From contig NZ_SRSH01000012.1 of the NCBI RefSeq assembly GCF_006175985.1, forward strand, positions 1 through 64,000: a DNA stretch of 64,000 nt. Reading direction: 5' to 3'. This DNA comes from Methylotetracoccus oryzae (GTDB taxonomy: Bacteria > Pseudomonadota > Gammaproteobacteria > Methylococcales > Methylococcaceae). A model generated the notes under the pieces. It saw only the letters and a list, made by a program, of their open reading frames with translations, had not been told where the DNA came from and did not search any database. Below, piece by piece: positions 56,317 through 64,000 of the stretch (positions within the stretch are counted from its first letter, which is position 1; each line of letters begins with the position of its first letter). The position numbers and the translations under genes were made by a program.

Positions 56317-57159
56317 ATGCTGAGCTATCGACACGGCTTTCACGCCGGGAATGCGGCCGACGTGTTCAAGCACGTCGTGCTGGGCGAACTCATTGCCGCG
56401 CTGCAGCGCAAGGACAGCGCATTCTGCTATCTGGACACGCACGCCGGCGCGGGCCGTTATGACCTGAACTCGGCCATGGCACGAATAAACGGGGAATTCC
56501 GTGAAGGGATTGGCCGAGTCTGGGGAGCGGCCGACGCCCCACCGGCCGTCCGGCGCTACCTCGAGGCCGTGCGGGCGATCAATGACGCCGACGAGTTGCG
56601 GTATTATCCCGGCTCGCCGCTATTCGTCCGGCAGTGGGCGCGCCCGGCAGATCGGCTGGTGTTGTGCGAGTTGCATTCGACCGAGATCGACGTCCTGCGC
56701 GCTCAGTTCACCGGCGATCGGCAGGCTGGAGTCCATCATCTGGACGGCTATCAGGGACTGAAGGCCTTCCTGCCGCCGCGAGAGCGGCGCGGCCTGGTGC
56801 TGTGCGATCCCGCCTTCGAGCTGAAGGGAGAGCGGGAGCGGGTCGTCGACGCGATCCACGCAGCCTGGCTCCGCTGGCCGACCGGGCAATACGCGATCTG
56901 GCATCCGATCCAGGACCGGAAAGCCACGGAACGGTTCTACCGCACTCTCCAGATCTCGGGCATCCGCAAAGTGTTGCGCACGGAACTGTGCACGGCGGAG
57001 CCCGGAACCGACCGGAAACTGCTCGGCAGCGGCTTGCTGATCATCAACCCACCATGGCAGTTGGACGAGCAACTGGCCTCGCTCCTGCCGTGGCTGTGGT
57101 CACTACTGAGCCCCGGACAGCACGGACAGTGGCTCGTCGACTGGCTATTCCCCGAATAA
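56317..57159 (+). CDS. rlmJ: 23S rRNA (adenine(2030)-N(6))-methyltransferase RlmJ
   Basis: A 280-residue N6-adenine methyltransferase that modifies A2030 of 23S rRNA. The start MLSYRHGFHAGNAADVFKHV matches RlmJ exactly in style, so I use the ATG at 56317 rather than the GTG at 56311. The SAM-binding stretch is in YLDTHAGAGRYDL, the catalytic Asp-Pro-x-[FY] motif is LCDPAFE, and the region YAIWHPIQDR is also conserved. It is read in the same direction as groESL but beyond their terminator. Confidence 0.93.
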   Translation: MLSYRHGFHAGNAADVFKHVVLGELIAALQRKDSAFCYLDTHAGAGRYDLNSAMARINGEFREGIGRVWGAADAPPAVRRYLEAVRAINDADELRYYPGSPLFVRQWARPADRLVLCELHSTEIDVLRAQFTGDRQAGVHHLDGYQGLKAFLPPRERRGLVLCDPAFELKGERERVVDAIHAAWLRWPTGQYAIWHPIQDRKATERFYRTLQISGIRKVLRTELCTAEPGTDRKLLGSGLLIINPPWQLDEQLASLLPWLWSLLSPGQHGQWLVDWLFPE

Positions 57160-57287
57160 TAACAAGGCTGAAGCGATAGTCGAGCCGCTGGAAATGGCAA
57201 GAGTCCGTTTCCGCGTGGCAACGGCGGCGTCCTCTTTCTTGACATTTTCGTGAATGCTATGCTCGAGCCGTAGGATTTCGAAGGAGC

Positions 57288-57345
57288 CAGCCTCCCGTGG
57301 CTGTGTGACCGGGAATCCCTCCCTAACGAAACCCACAGGAGGCTG
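57288..57345 (+). promoter_or_regulatory. Leader hairpin covering the Shine-Dalgarno of the unknown gene pair
   Basis: CAGCCTCCCGTGG (57288-57300) can pair at 12 of 13 positions with CCACAGGAGGCTG (57333-57345). The right arm contains the AGGAGG ribosome-binding site of the gene starting at 57351. The loop is 32 nt. Such pairing would hide the site and could act as a thermosensor, protein- or sRNA-controlled switch. Only complementarity is seen. Confidence 0.5.
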
Positions 57346-57350
57346 TGCTT

Positions 57351-57983
57351 ATGGCATCCGATTGTCCTGCTGGAGCTTTGGTTACGGACGTCAACGTCCG
57401 TGAGCATTTCAGGGATTCGATACACTCGGCTTTGTCGAACCAGAAGGTGGATGCTGCAGAAGACACGGTCTTCTACGTCGTCAATCTGCTGGCCCACTAC
57501 ACCCACGCCGAAAATCTGTTTGCCCGAACCCCCGACGGCGTCGACCTCAAGCCGCTGGCCCTGATCTATGCCGAGGCCGTCGAAGCGACGTCGGCGGAGC
57601 AGCGTCAGTTCGCTTTGAAGCGGCTCGGTGACGTCGCGCTGCTGATTTCCGGTCTGTTCTCTTCCAGCCTCAACCGGAAAGTCGTCGATGTCGATTACTA
57701 CATCGCGATGGGGGGAAGTGCCTACGGCTTTCTGTGCGACCTCAGTCGTGGCACGGTACGCGGGCGGGCCCTGTCCGGCATTTTCGGGGAACTGTCCGAC
57801 AAGTTCCCGAGCTTCGTCGACGTGCTGGCCGAAGTCGGCGAGAACTCGCGGCTGAGCTCCGACACCGACATCATGCGGCTTTACGAGATCTGGATACGCA
57901 CCGGAAGCCGGCGCGCGGCCGAGCGTCTGCGCAAACTGGGCATCGAGCCGGTCGCCGGCTCGAGCCCGCGCCGTACCAACTGA
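57351..57983 (+). CDS. Unknown protein (210 aa), first of a two-gene unit
   Basis: Start ATG at 57351, eight bases after AGGAGG. A soluble protein rich in helices: NVREHFRDSIHSALSNQKVD, TVFYVVNLLAHYTHAENLFA, RQFALKRLGDVALLISGLFS and VVDVDYYIAMGGSAYGFLCD. It contains no membrane helix or signal peptide. The mid-section YVVNLLAHYTHAENLF resembles no fold I can name. The gene is followed after 14 bp by another unknown gene, so the two are probably co-transcribed. The leader can hide its ribosome-binding site. Confidence 0.7.
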   Translation: MASDCPAGALVTDVNVREHFRDSIHSALSNQKVDAAEDTVFYVVNLLAHYTHAENLFARTPDGVDLKPLALIYAEAVEATSAEQRQFALKRLGDVALLISGLFSSSLNRKVVDVDYYIAMGGSAYGFLCDLSRGTVRGRALSGIFGELSDKFPSFVDVLAEVGENSRLSSDTDIMRLYEIWIRTGSRRAAERLRKLGIEPVAGSSPRRTN

Positions 57984-57997
57984 ACGGGGTCGGTGCC

Positions 57998-58654
57998 ATG
58001 CGCTTGAATGTCCTGCAGCAAATGCTGGAAGGTCTTTACCACGTGGAGGTCGAGTACGCGGTCGAGGACTTCGTGATCACCGACCCCGACATCGCGCGCC
58101 GGCTCGATGAGAGCCTGACTCCGCGCGAGAACCGGGAGAAGCTTCTGGTCTCGCAGGATGGTGACGAGGTGCGACTCGCCTTGTATCTCGACAGCAGTAT
58201 TCTCGGTTGTCTGGAGGAAGATTGTCCGCTCGACGAACTGCACCGCGACAACTTCGAGGACTTCCTGCTGGCACTGGAGGGCGTCAGCCATTTCCTCTAC
58301 ATGAGCTGGAATGCGAGCCGCGATCGCGGCGTGACCTTGCTCGAACTCGAACTGCAGGCCGAGGTCGACAAATACGTGCTGGCGTCGTCACTGTTCTCGC
58401 GTCAGCGCAAGACCCGTTCGTCCGAGCGCGTCTGGCGCTGCCTGTTTGACTCACCGGTGTTCGATCAGACCCTCGACGGCGAGTCCCGTACCCGCTACGC
58501 GGATGCCAGCCACTACGCGGGCCGGTTCTGTTTCAACCTGGAGAACAGCTACCTGAAACAGCGCCGCGAGGCCGAGATGGTGACTGAACTGCGAAAGTTC
58601 TATCGCCTGAGTCAGGCGGGGAAGATCAGCCACATTCATTCGGTGATGGCGTGA
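57998..58654 (+). CDS. Unknown protein (218 aa), second of the two-gene unit
   Basis: The ATG at 57998 starts MRLNVLQQMLEGLYHVEVEY. The sequence is acidic and helical: VEDFVITDPDIARRLDESLT, EVRLALYLDSSILGCLEED, FEDFLLALEGVSHFLYMSWN and LELELQAEVDKYVLASSLFS. It looks like a cytoplasmic partner-binding protein with no catalytic motif that I recognise. An in-frame ATG at 57734 lies deep inside the previous gene and its extra residues are not protein-like. The 14-bp gap to the preceding gene suggests one transcript. Confidence 0.7.
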   Translation: MRLNVLQQMLEGLYHVEVEYAVEDFVITDPDIARRLDESLTPRENREKLLVSQDGDEVRLALYLDSSILGCLEEDCPLDELHRDNFEDFLLALEGVSHFLYMSWNASRDRGVTLLELELQAEVDKYVLASSLFSRQRKTRSSERVWRCLFDSPVFDQTLDGESRTRYADASHYAGRFCFNLENSYLKQRREAEMVTELRKFYRLSQAGKISHIHSVMA

Positions 58655-58685
58655 CGCCGCCGTCCTGCCGCCGGGATGGGCTCGG

Positions 58686-59153
58686 CTACTTCTTGCCGCC
58701 GCCCTTTTGGCTCTCCCCGGGAATCTCGGGGAAGCAGCGAGTCTGCGCCAGTGCTTTGGATTCCTTCAACAGGTCCCGCAGGCGCTTCGATTCCGGGGGA
58801 TCGCGAAACTCACCGCCCTTCTCCCCGGGCGTCGAGAACATGTAGGTAAAGGTCAGCGACTGGCTGTACTCTTCGTAGGACATCTTCGACGCGATCGTGT
58901 CGGCGGCACAGGTGCAGTGGTACAGGTTGTCGTAGTTCTGTCCGCCGCGTTCGAGCATGCATTGCAGGACATACTCGACGCGTGCGAGGGTCGGGAAATC
59001 GTTCACCGTTCGATCGGCGCCGGCTGCCGCGGGTGCCTCGCTCGTCTTCCCGGGTGCGGCTTCGCCGGGAGGTGGTGTTTCCTGTTGGCAGCCGGTGGCT
59101 GCCAGGGTCAACAAGAGTAGGGGATAAGCGCATCCGGCGTGCCAGTTCTTCAT
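58686..59153 (-). CDS. Cysteine-containing lipoprotein, unknown
   Basis: A 155-residue protein. The N-terminus MKNWHAGCAYPLLLLTLAAT followed by Gly-Cys-Gln-Gln is a lipoprotein signal, with lipobox cysteine at about 22. After a Pro/Ala-rich linker the core is ARVEYVLQCMLERGGQNYDN, LYHCTCAADTIASKMSYEEY and STPGEKGGEFRDPP, with four cysteines (CM, HC, TC and RCF). The cysteines may form disulfides or bind metal. I recall similar small proteins near methanol-dehydrogenase genes, but none are here. It is convergent with the unknown pair. Confidence 0.65.
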   Translation of the reverse strand: MKNWHAGCAYPLLLLTLAATGCQQETPPPGEAAPGKTSEAPAAAGADRTVNDFPTLARVEYVLQCMLERGGQNYDNLYHCTCAADTIASKMSYEEYSQSLTFTYMFSTPGEKGGEFRDPPESKRLRDLLKESKALAQTRCFPEIPGESQKGGGKK

Positions 59154-59251
59154 GGGTCTAGGAAATGTTCCGGGTTAGTGGCGAGCGGTGGTGTCAAGAC
59201 TGTCGGAGCAGAACATCGGGCCGGTTCGCTCGGACGGGAAGGTGAAGCGGT

Positions 59252-59716
59252 TCAGTTCTCGACGGCGAAATCGACGATGGCCTTGAGTTGGTCGTTCATC
59301 CTGACCGCGAACTCATTCAACTCCGGGCTGGCCGAGTCCGTGGGCAACAGGTGGGTCGTCACGACGACCTTGCCTCCTTGCTGACGCACCGCGACATTAC
59401 AGGGCATGTAGCGCACGGCTGCGGGTTCGATCTCGAGCATCACTCGGGCATGCGTCAAATTACAGAATTGCACCGTATCATAATCGGGAAACGGGATATG
59501 ATCGCGTTCCCGGATCACGCTGCCGATCTTGTTGTGGCCCGTAATGCGGAAATTCCGCTCGGTGATCGCCAGGTTCAACTCGGCCATCACGTCGCCATAC
59601 GGCTTCGTGGTCGATGCTTCGTAATATCCGGGCGCCGGCTTGGGCGAGGGCGCCGTGCTGCAGCCGCCGAGCAGGGCAGACAAGCCGGCGAGCAGCCAGG
59701 GGTCAGGCTTGACCAT
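59252..59716 (-). CDS. DUF302-domain lipoprotein
   Basis: A 154-residue protein starting MVKPDPWLLAGLSALLGGCS, a lipoprotein signal with lipobox cysteine at about 19. The rest is a DUF302-like domain: YEASTTKPYGDVMAELNLAI, RNFRITGHNKIGSVIRERD and FCNLTHARVMLEIEPAAVRY then MPCNVAVRQQ. DUF302 domains are small alpha/beta folds of unknown function, often in envelope or redox contexts. It is read in the same direction as the lipoprotein at 58686, 98 bp upstream of it. Confidence 0.75.
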   Translation of the reverse strand: MVKPDPWLLAGLSALLGGCSTAPSPKPAPGYYEASTTKPYGDVMAELNLAITERNFRITGHNKIGSVIRERDHIPFPDYDTVQFCNLTHARVMLEIEPAAVRYMPCNVAVRQQGGKVVVTTHLLPTDSASPELNEFAVRMNDQLKAIVDFAVEN

Positions 59717-59757
59717 CGGGGCATCGTCTCCATTTAATTCGCGAATTATAAAGCCGC

Positions 59758-60396
59758 GTGGCCAATCCGAGCACCTTGTCTCCCGATCGTTCGCAAATCA
59801 CGGGCATCGTGCTGGCCGGGGGGCGCGCGCGGCGTCTGGGCGGCACGGACAAGGGGCTGATCGACTGTCGCGGCCGACCGCTGGTTGCCTATGCGGTGGC
59901 GTTGCTGCAGGCCGTGGCAGGATCGGTGGTAATCAACGCAAATCGCAATGCCGAGCGTTATGCGACCTTCGGATATCCGGTCATCCCCGATGCAACGGAT
60001 AACTTCGACGGGCCTCTGGCGGGTCTGCTGGCCGGTTTGGCTTACGCTCGAACGGGTTATGTCCTGACGCTGCCGGTCGATGCCCCGCTCATGACGGAGG
60101 CTGTGCTACGGCGGTTACCCGATGCGCTTGCGGCTCAGGACGCCGACGTCTGCGTGCCTGACGATGGAGTGCGGCTCCAGCCGGTGTTCATGCTGGTGCG
60201 CCGCAATCTGAAGTCCAGCCTGGAGGCTTACCTGGCCGACGGAGGTCGCAAGGTCGATGCCTGGCTGGCGGGACAGCGCCTTGCGATTGCCGATTGCAGC
60301 GACGTTCCAGCCGTTTTCGCGAACGTGAACGCGCCTGAAGACCTGGTAAGGGTAGAGCGCCTGATGCGGGAAGGCGGCCCGTTTCCACCAGCTTAG
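59758..60396 (+). CDS. mobA: Molybdenum cofactor guanylyltransferase MobA
   Basis: A 212-residue MobA. The GTP-binding N-terminus is ITGIVLAGGRARRLGGTDKG, the conserved LAGGxxxRxGxxDKG loop, followed by GYVLTLPVDAPLMTEAVLRR with the metal-binding Asp. It joins GMP to molybdopterin to make the bis-MGD cofactor of DMSO-reductase-type enzymes. The GTG at 59758 is the start that best fits the family. It diverges from the DUF302 gene with 41 bp between starts. Confidence 0.92.
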   Translation: MANPSTLSPDRSQITGIVLAGGRARRLGGTDKGLIDCRGRPLVAYAVALLQAVAGSVVINANRNAERYATFGYPVIPDATDNFDGPLAGLLAGLAYARTGYVLTLPVDAPLMTEAVLRRLPDALAAQDADVCVPDDGVRLQPVFMLVRRNLKSSLEAYLADGGRKVDAWLAGQRLAIADCSDVPAVFANVNAPEDLVRVERLMREGGPFPPA

Positions 60397-60711
60397 GCAG
60401 TGTCCTTCCCCTTGCTTTCGAAATCTGAAGCTTGCACTGCGCGCGCGCTTGCGGTATATGATCGCAGTTCTCTCCGTTGCGGCAGACGAAGTCGCCCAAT
60501 GCCGGCGCGACAGCCGCCAAGCTAGCGACCCCACCCACCCACTAGCCGGACGCCGCTCCCTGCTTCATTCTCCCCGTGGGATTACGGAGGCCCGAAGTGC
60601 CGCACGAGGGCGAAGACGCGTGCTTCCGAGGGTGTTTTAGTGGTTGCCATGCGGCCTGACGGTCTGTCACCTCTCTGATTCCTCTTACTTTGTTCTAACT
60701 TTCCTCATTTC
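60397..60711. other. Leader region of the DEAD-box helicase gene
   Basis: About 315 bp with a promoter near the start (60432-60460) and then untranslated-looking sequence. No coding frame is supported. The last 40 bases before the ATG are pyrimidine-rich and lack a strong Shine-Dalgarno sequence. Confidence 0.4.
60432..60460 (+). promoter_or_regulatory. Sigma-70 promoter of the DEAD-box helicase gene, long leader
   Basis: TTGCAC (60432-60437) and TATATG (60455-60460) are spaced exactly 17 bp apart. A start near 60467 would give a 5' leader of about 245 nt before the ATG at 60712. Long leaders are typical of cold-inducible helicase genes. Confidence 0.5.
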
Positions 60712-62448
60712 ATGCAATCGACCGATACCCCTTTCTCCTTTTCCGATCTCGATATTGCCGCGCCGATCCTGCAGGCAGTCCACGAAGTAGGTTACGAAAC
60801 GCCGTCGCCGATCCAGGCAGCGAGCATTCCTTATCTGCTGGCCGGCCACGACCTGCTCGGTCAGGCTCAGACCGGCACGGGCAAGACGGCCGCGTTTGCG
60901 CTGCCCATCCTGAACGCGATCGACTTGTCGCGCCGCGAGCCGCAGGCGCTGGTGTTGGCACCGACACGCGAGTTGGCCTTGCAGGTCGCCGAAGCCTTCC
61001 AGAGTTATGCCCGCCATCTTCCCGACTTCCATATCCTGCCGATCTACGGCGGCCAGGGCATGGACTCGCAGCTGCGCCAGCTCCGGCGCGGCGTCCATGT
61101 CATCGTCGGCACGCCCGGGCGCGTGATGGACCATCTGCGACGGGAAACCCTGGATCTGTCGGGGTTGCGGACGCTCGTACTCGACGAGGCGGACGAGATG
61201 CTGAAGATGGGGTTCATCGATGACGTCGAATGGATCCTCGATCACACCCCGCCCGAGCGACAGATCGCGCTCTTCTCGGCGACGATGCCGGAAGCGATCC
61301 GCAAAGTCGCAAAGCGCCATCTGCGCGAGCCTAAGGAAGCGAAGATCGAGGCCAAGACGGCGACGGTCGAAGCCATCTCGCAGCGCTACTGGCTGGGCTC
61401 CAGCGCACACAAACTCGACGCACTGACACGCATCCTCGAGGTCGAGGACTTCGACGGCATGCTGATCTTCGTGCGGACCAAACTGGCAACGGAAGAACTG
61501 GCCGAGAAGCTCGAAGCCCGCGGTTATTCCGCTGCCGCCCTGAACGGGGACATGAGTCAGGCGCTCCGCGAGAAGGCGGTCGACCGGCTCAAGAAGAAGA
61601 CGCTGGACATCCTGGTGGCCACCGATGTCGCCGCGCGAGGGCTCGACGTCGACCGCATCAGCCACGTCGTGAATTACGACATCCCCTACGATACCGAGGC
61701 CTACGTGCATCGGATCGGCCGGACGGGTCGTGCCGGGCGCAAGGGCGAGGCCATCCTGTTCGTCGCGCCGCGCGAAAAGCGCATGCTGGGTGCGATCGAG
61801 CGCGCGACCCGCCAACGCATCAAGGAGATGCGGTTGCCGACGCATCAGGACATTGCCGAACGCCGCGTGGAACAGTTCAAGGAACTGGTCATGAGCACGC
61901 TGGAGGAAGAGGAACTGAGCTTCTACCGGCAACTGGTCCAGGAGATCGGTCGGGAGCAGAAGCTCTCGCCGACCGACATCGCCGCCGCGCTGACCTACCT
62001 CGCACAGAAGGACCGACCGCTGGTGCCGGCCGAGGGGCCGGACCTTTCCGAGATGCGCCAGGAGCGCCGTGAATGGCGTGAGGACCGCGGTCGCGCCGAC
62101 ACGGGTCCCAAGAAACGGGGTGCGCGCGAACGCGGTTTCGACGATGGCGGCACACTGTACCGCATCGAGGTGGGTCGCAATGACGGGGTCGCACCCAAGG
62201 ATATCGTCGGTGCCATCGCCAACGAAGCCGGAATCCCTGGCAAGGCCATCGGCCATATCAAGCTCTACGACGACTTCAGCACCGTCAGCCTGCCGGCCGA
62301 CATGCCCAAGGAGTCGCTGCGACGCCTCGAAAAGACCTGGATTCTCGGCAAGCAGATCCGCATCCGTCTATGGCAGGACGGCGCTGCGCCGCGCTCCCTG
62401 GACGAACGCCCGATGAAGAGGAAGAGCTACCCGCGGAAGAACGGGTAG
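60712..62448 (+). CDS. deaD: DEAD-box RNA helicase DeaD/CsdA
   Basis: A 578-residue helicase. Motifs in order: Q motif region YETPSPIQAASIPYLLAG, I AQTGTGKTAAF, Ia PTRELALQVAE, Ib TPGRVMDHL, II VLDEADEML, III FSATMP, IV LIFVRTK, V ATDVAARGLDVDRI and VI HRIGRTGRAGR. The C-terminal DbpA-type RNA-binding domain is at about 480-555 (YRIEVGRNDGVAPKDIVGAI), then a basic tail KRKSYPRKNG. The combination with length fits DeaD/CsdA, which unwinds structured RNA in ribosome assembly and mRNA decay and is cold-induced. The ATG lacks a clear ribosome-binding site, so control by the long leader is plausible. Confidence 0.93.
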   Translation: MQSTDTPFSFSDLDIAAPILQAVHEVGYETPSPIQAASIPYLLAGHDLLGQAQTGTGKTAAFALPILNAIDLSRREPQALVLAPTRELALQVAEAFQSYARHLPDFHILPIYGGQGMDSQLRQLRRGVHVIVGTPGRVMDHLRRETLDLSGLRTLVLDEADEMLKMGFIDDVEWILDHTPPERQIALFSATMPEAIRKVAKRHLREPKEAKIEAKTATVEAISQRYWLGSSAHKLDALTRILEVEDFDGMLIFVRTKLATEELAEKLEARGYSAAALNGDMSQALREKAVDRLKKKTLDILVATDVAARGLDVDRISHVVNYDIPYDTEAYVHRIGRTGRAGRKGEAILFVAPREKRMLGAIERATRQRIKEMRLPTHQDIAERRVEQFKELVMSTLEEEELSFYRQLVQEIGREQKLSPTDIAAALTYLAQKDRPLVPAEGPDLSEMRQERREWREDRGRADTGPKKRGARERGFDDGGTLYRIEVGRNDGVAPKDIVGAIANEAGIPGKAIGHIKLYDDFSTVSLPADMPKESLRRLEKTWILGKQIRIRLWQDGAAPRSLDERPMKRKSYPRKNG

Positions 62449-62454
62449 CTTCGA

Positions 62455-63588
62455 TTACCGAGTCGGCAGGGGCGCCGAGTCGGGGTCTCCGCCCAGCGTT
62501 CGGTTCCCGTTGCCGTCAAATCGGCTCAGCTGTTTGCCGTCGATCCAGACGGACGCCGGCTGTCCGTTCTCGAAGCACGGCGAACCGTCGACGCGGGCGA
62601 TGAAGATCGCCCGCGTGTCGCCATGCGCCAGACCGCTGAAGGAGAAATGCACCAGCGTTTCGTGACCGAGGTATTCGGTCTGGACGATCGTCCCAGGAAG
62701 ACCCGGTGCCTGCGGATCCCGGTTGATGGCCACGTGTTCAGGGCGAATGCCCGCGGTGTGGCAATCCGGGTCGGCGGTCAGCGCGGCTAGCCACTCCATG
62801 CCTGAGTGGCCGCCGGCCGCAGCGGCACACTCGGCCGCCCGCAGCAGCGTAACGCTCGGGATCAGGTTCATCGGCGGGGTGCCGATGAAGCCAGCGACGA
62901 AGGTATTGGCTGGCGTGTCGTAGAGGGCTTGCGGCGAGCCTGACTGTTGCAGATGGCCGCGCGACAGCACGGCGATGCGCTGGCCCATCGTCATCGCTTC
63001 TACCTGGTCGTGCGTCACGTAGATCATCGTCGTGCCGGTACGGCGCTGCAGGTCGACGATTTCGCCCCGAACCTGGGTGCGCAGTTGCGCATCCAGGTTC
63101 GACAACGGCTCGTCGAGCAGAAACACGGTCGGTTCCCGCACCAGCGCCCGGCCCATGGCCACGCGTTGGCGCTGGCCCCCCGAAAGTTGCTTCGGCAGGC
63201 GATCGAGCAGATCGCCGAGTGCCAGCAGTTCGGTTGCCCACGCGACACGGCGGCGGATTTCCGCCTGGGGAAGCTTGCGCATCTGCAACGGGAAGCCCAG
63301 GTTGGCGCGCACCGTCATCGTCGGATACAGCGCGTAATCCTGGAACACCATTGCTACATTGCGGGCCTGCGGGGTCCAGTCGTCGACGATGTCCCGGCCG
63401 ATGCGGAGATGCCCTGATGAGGGTTGTTCCAGTCCGGCGACCAGCCGCAGCAACGTGGACTTGCCGCAACCGGACGGCCCGACGAAGACGACGAGCTCGC
63501 CGTCCCCGATCGCCAGATCGAACTCGACCAGGGCCCGGTAACCATTCGGATAGGTCTTGCCGACGTGCTCGAATGCGACACTGGCCAT
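62455..63588 (-). CDS. ABC transporter ATP-binding protein, MalK/UgpC family
   Basis: A 377-residue ABC ATPase of the CUT1 sugar-import group. Walker A is VGPSGCGKSTLLRLV, the signature LSGGQRQRVAMGRALVREPT, Walker B VFLLDEPLSNLD and H-loop YVTHDQVEAM. A TOBE/MalK-type regulatory domain fills about 240-377 (FIGTPPMNLIPSVTLL then TAGIRPEHVAI). It powers uptake of a glycerol-phosphate, maltose-like or oligosaccharide substrate, but no permease or binding protein is seen in the window. It lies 9 bp after the glucoamylase-like gene in the same direction, which suggests a sugar-related operon. Confidence 0.88.
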   Translation of the reverse strand: MASVAFEHVGKTYPNGYRALVEFDLAIGDGELVVFVGPSGCGKSTLLRLVAGLEQPSSGHLRIGRDIVDDWTPQARNVAMVFQDYALYPTMTVRANLGFPLQMRKLPQAEIRRRVAWATELLALGDLLDRLPKQLSGGQRQRVAMGRALVREPTVFLLDEPLSNLDAQLRTQVRGEIVDLQRRTGTTMIYVTHDQVEAMTMGQRIAVLSRGHLQQSGSPQALYDTPANTFVAGFIGTPPMNLIPSVTLLRAAECAAAAGGHSGMEWLAALTADPDCHTAGIRPEHVAINRDPQAPGLPGTIVQTEYLGHETLVHFSFSGLAHGDTRAIFIARVDGSPCFENGQPASVWIDGKQLSRFDGNGNRTLGGDPDSAPLPTR

Positions 63589-63597
63589 CGGGCCGGA

Positions 63598-64000
63598 TCA
63601 GTTGAAGAAGTTCTCGAAGCCGATCAGGTCGAGGACGGGCTGAATGATCGGGTCCGCCGCGAAGCGCTTCTGGATCGCGTGATCGGCCAGATGGTCGGCG
63701 ATCGCGATGAGGATCATCGCCTGGTTCAGGCACAGATGGACGTAGGCCACTTCGCCGGTGCCGGGGATCACGGCGTCGTAGAAGCCGAAGTCGCCATAGA
63801 TCGCGTAGCGCTCGGCCAGACGGCGCAGATTGCGAGTCGCGGCTTCGGGTTCGGTCAGCAGCGCCAGTGCTGCGGCGTGGGGACTCACGGCCCCCTCGGG
63901 ATAGCCGTGCGAGCCCAGGACGCGCACGCCGTATTCGCCGTATCCGTTGGAGCCCGGTGTCGAACTCGGGGACATTCCCCAAACCGGGTAGCCGAGTTCT
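63598..64000 (-). CDS. Glucoamylase-like (glycoamylase family) protein, C-terminal part
   Basis: The reading frame enters from the right window edge and ends at 63598. Visible protein: ELGYPVWGMSPSSTPGSNGY, EYGVRVLGSHGYPEGAVSPH, AAALALLTEPEAATRNLRRL and YGDFGFYDAV, then ALNQAMILIAIADHL-like helices. This is the C-terminal half of the bacterial glucoamylase-like family (PF10091 type, six-hairpin alpha/alpha fold), enzymes that cut beta-glucans or related sugars. The ATG at 63975 lies inside the domain, so the true start is outside the window. It is followed by the sugar ABC ATPase, 9 bp downstream. Confidence 0.8.
   Translation of the reverse strand, partial: ELGYPVWGMSPSSTPGSNGYGEYGVRVLGSHGYPEGAVSPHAAALALLTEPEAATRNLRRLAERYAIYGDFGFYDAVIPGTGEVAYVHLCLNQAMILIAIADHLADHAIQKRFAADPIIQPVLDLIGFENFFN

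Noticed and set aside
57239-57263. TTGACA with TATGCT as the promoter of the unknown gene pair
   Set aside because: The two boxes are only 13 bp apart, too close for a sigma-70 promoter.

Overview
The window reads as chromosomal DNA of a high-GC gammaproteobacterium, perhaps a Chromatiales/Ectothiorhodospiraceae-like sulfur or environmental lineage. This rests on the mix of CysB, a proteobacterial class I GshA, RlmJ, FdxA, MobA, DUF2782 and DUF2789 proteins, a DbpA-domain DEAD-box helicase and a groES-groEL operon. No tRNA, rRNA or CRISPR array was recognised. The species cannot be named from the sequence.

Layout. 1-3.7 kb is a mobile-element and defence graveyard. It holds the end of an IS5-family element inside an HNH nuclease gene, fragments of a TPR protein, a ParD antitoxin and a tyrosine recombinase, then an intact NYN-domain protein and a membrane-anchored Mrr-like nuclease whose zinc ribbon has been frameshifted off. 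4-6.1 kb carries PutP and a small membrane protein. 6.6-14.5 kb is a signalling block: a REC-PAS-histidine kinase, a NarL-type regulator, then a tightly overlapping stressosome operon (RsbR, RsbS, RsbT, a second RsbT/RsbW-like kinase, an RsbX/SpoIIE-like phosphatase) that ends in a PAS-GGDEF-EAL protein, so its probable output is c-di-GMP. 14.6-19.6 kb (minus strand) has a PAS-GAF hybrid kinase, a Ycf46-like AAA ATPase, a small membrane protein and a second Mrr-like protein that has lost its catalytic residues.

19.7-22.3 kb is envelope/lipid chemistry (methyltransferase, CDP-alcohol phosphatidyltransferase, GT4). 23-30 kb holds ferredoxin, CysB, GshA, a DUF2782 protein, the chromate pair ChrB-ChrA and PsiE. 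30-33 kb has a second GGDEF-EAL protein. 33.7-36.8 kb is a single gene for an ABCG-type transporter with three FHA domains and a long extracytoplasmic loop. 37-42.5 kb has a DUF2789 protein, tandem Hsp20 proteins behind a sigma-32-like promoter, the AMMECR1/MEMO/radical-SAM trio and a patatin. 43-44.7 kb has a small membrane protein and a GT2.

45.2-52.3 kb is the most striking locus: a metacaspase-like protease followed 149 bp later by a 2041-residue protein joining two different alpha/beta-hydrolase (lipase-like) domains to a CHAT caspase-fold protease and a helical tail. A DraG-like protein that has lost key metal ligands lies convergently just beyond. I interpret the caspase/CHAT-lipase pair as a candidate programmed-death or anti-phage module. 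53.4-64 kb is mostly housekeeping (HAD phosphatase, groESL, RlmJ, MobA, DEAD-box helicase, sugar ABC ATPase, glucoamylase-like protein). It also has two adjacent unknown genes whose leader can fold over the Shine-Dalgarno sequence, and two small lipoproteins.
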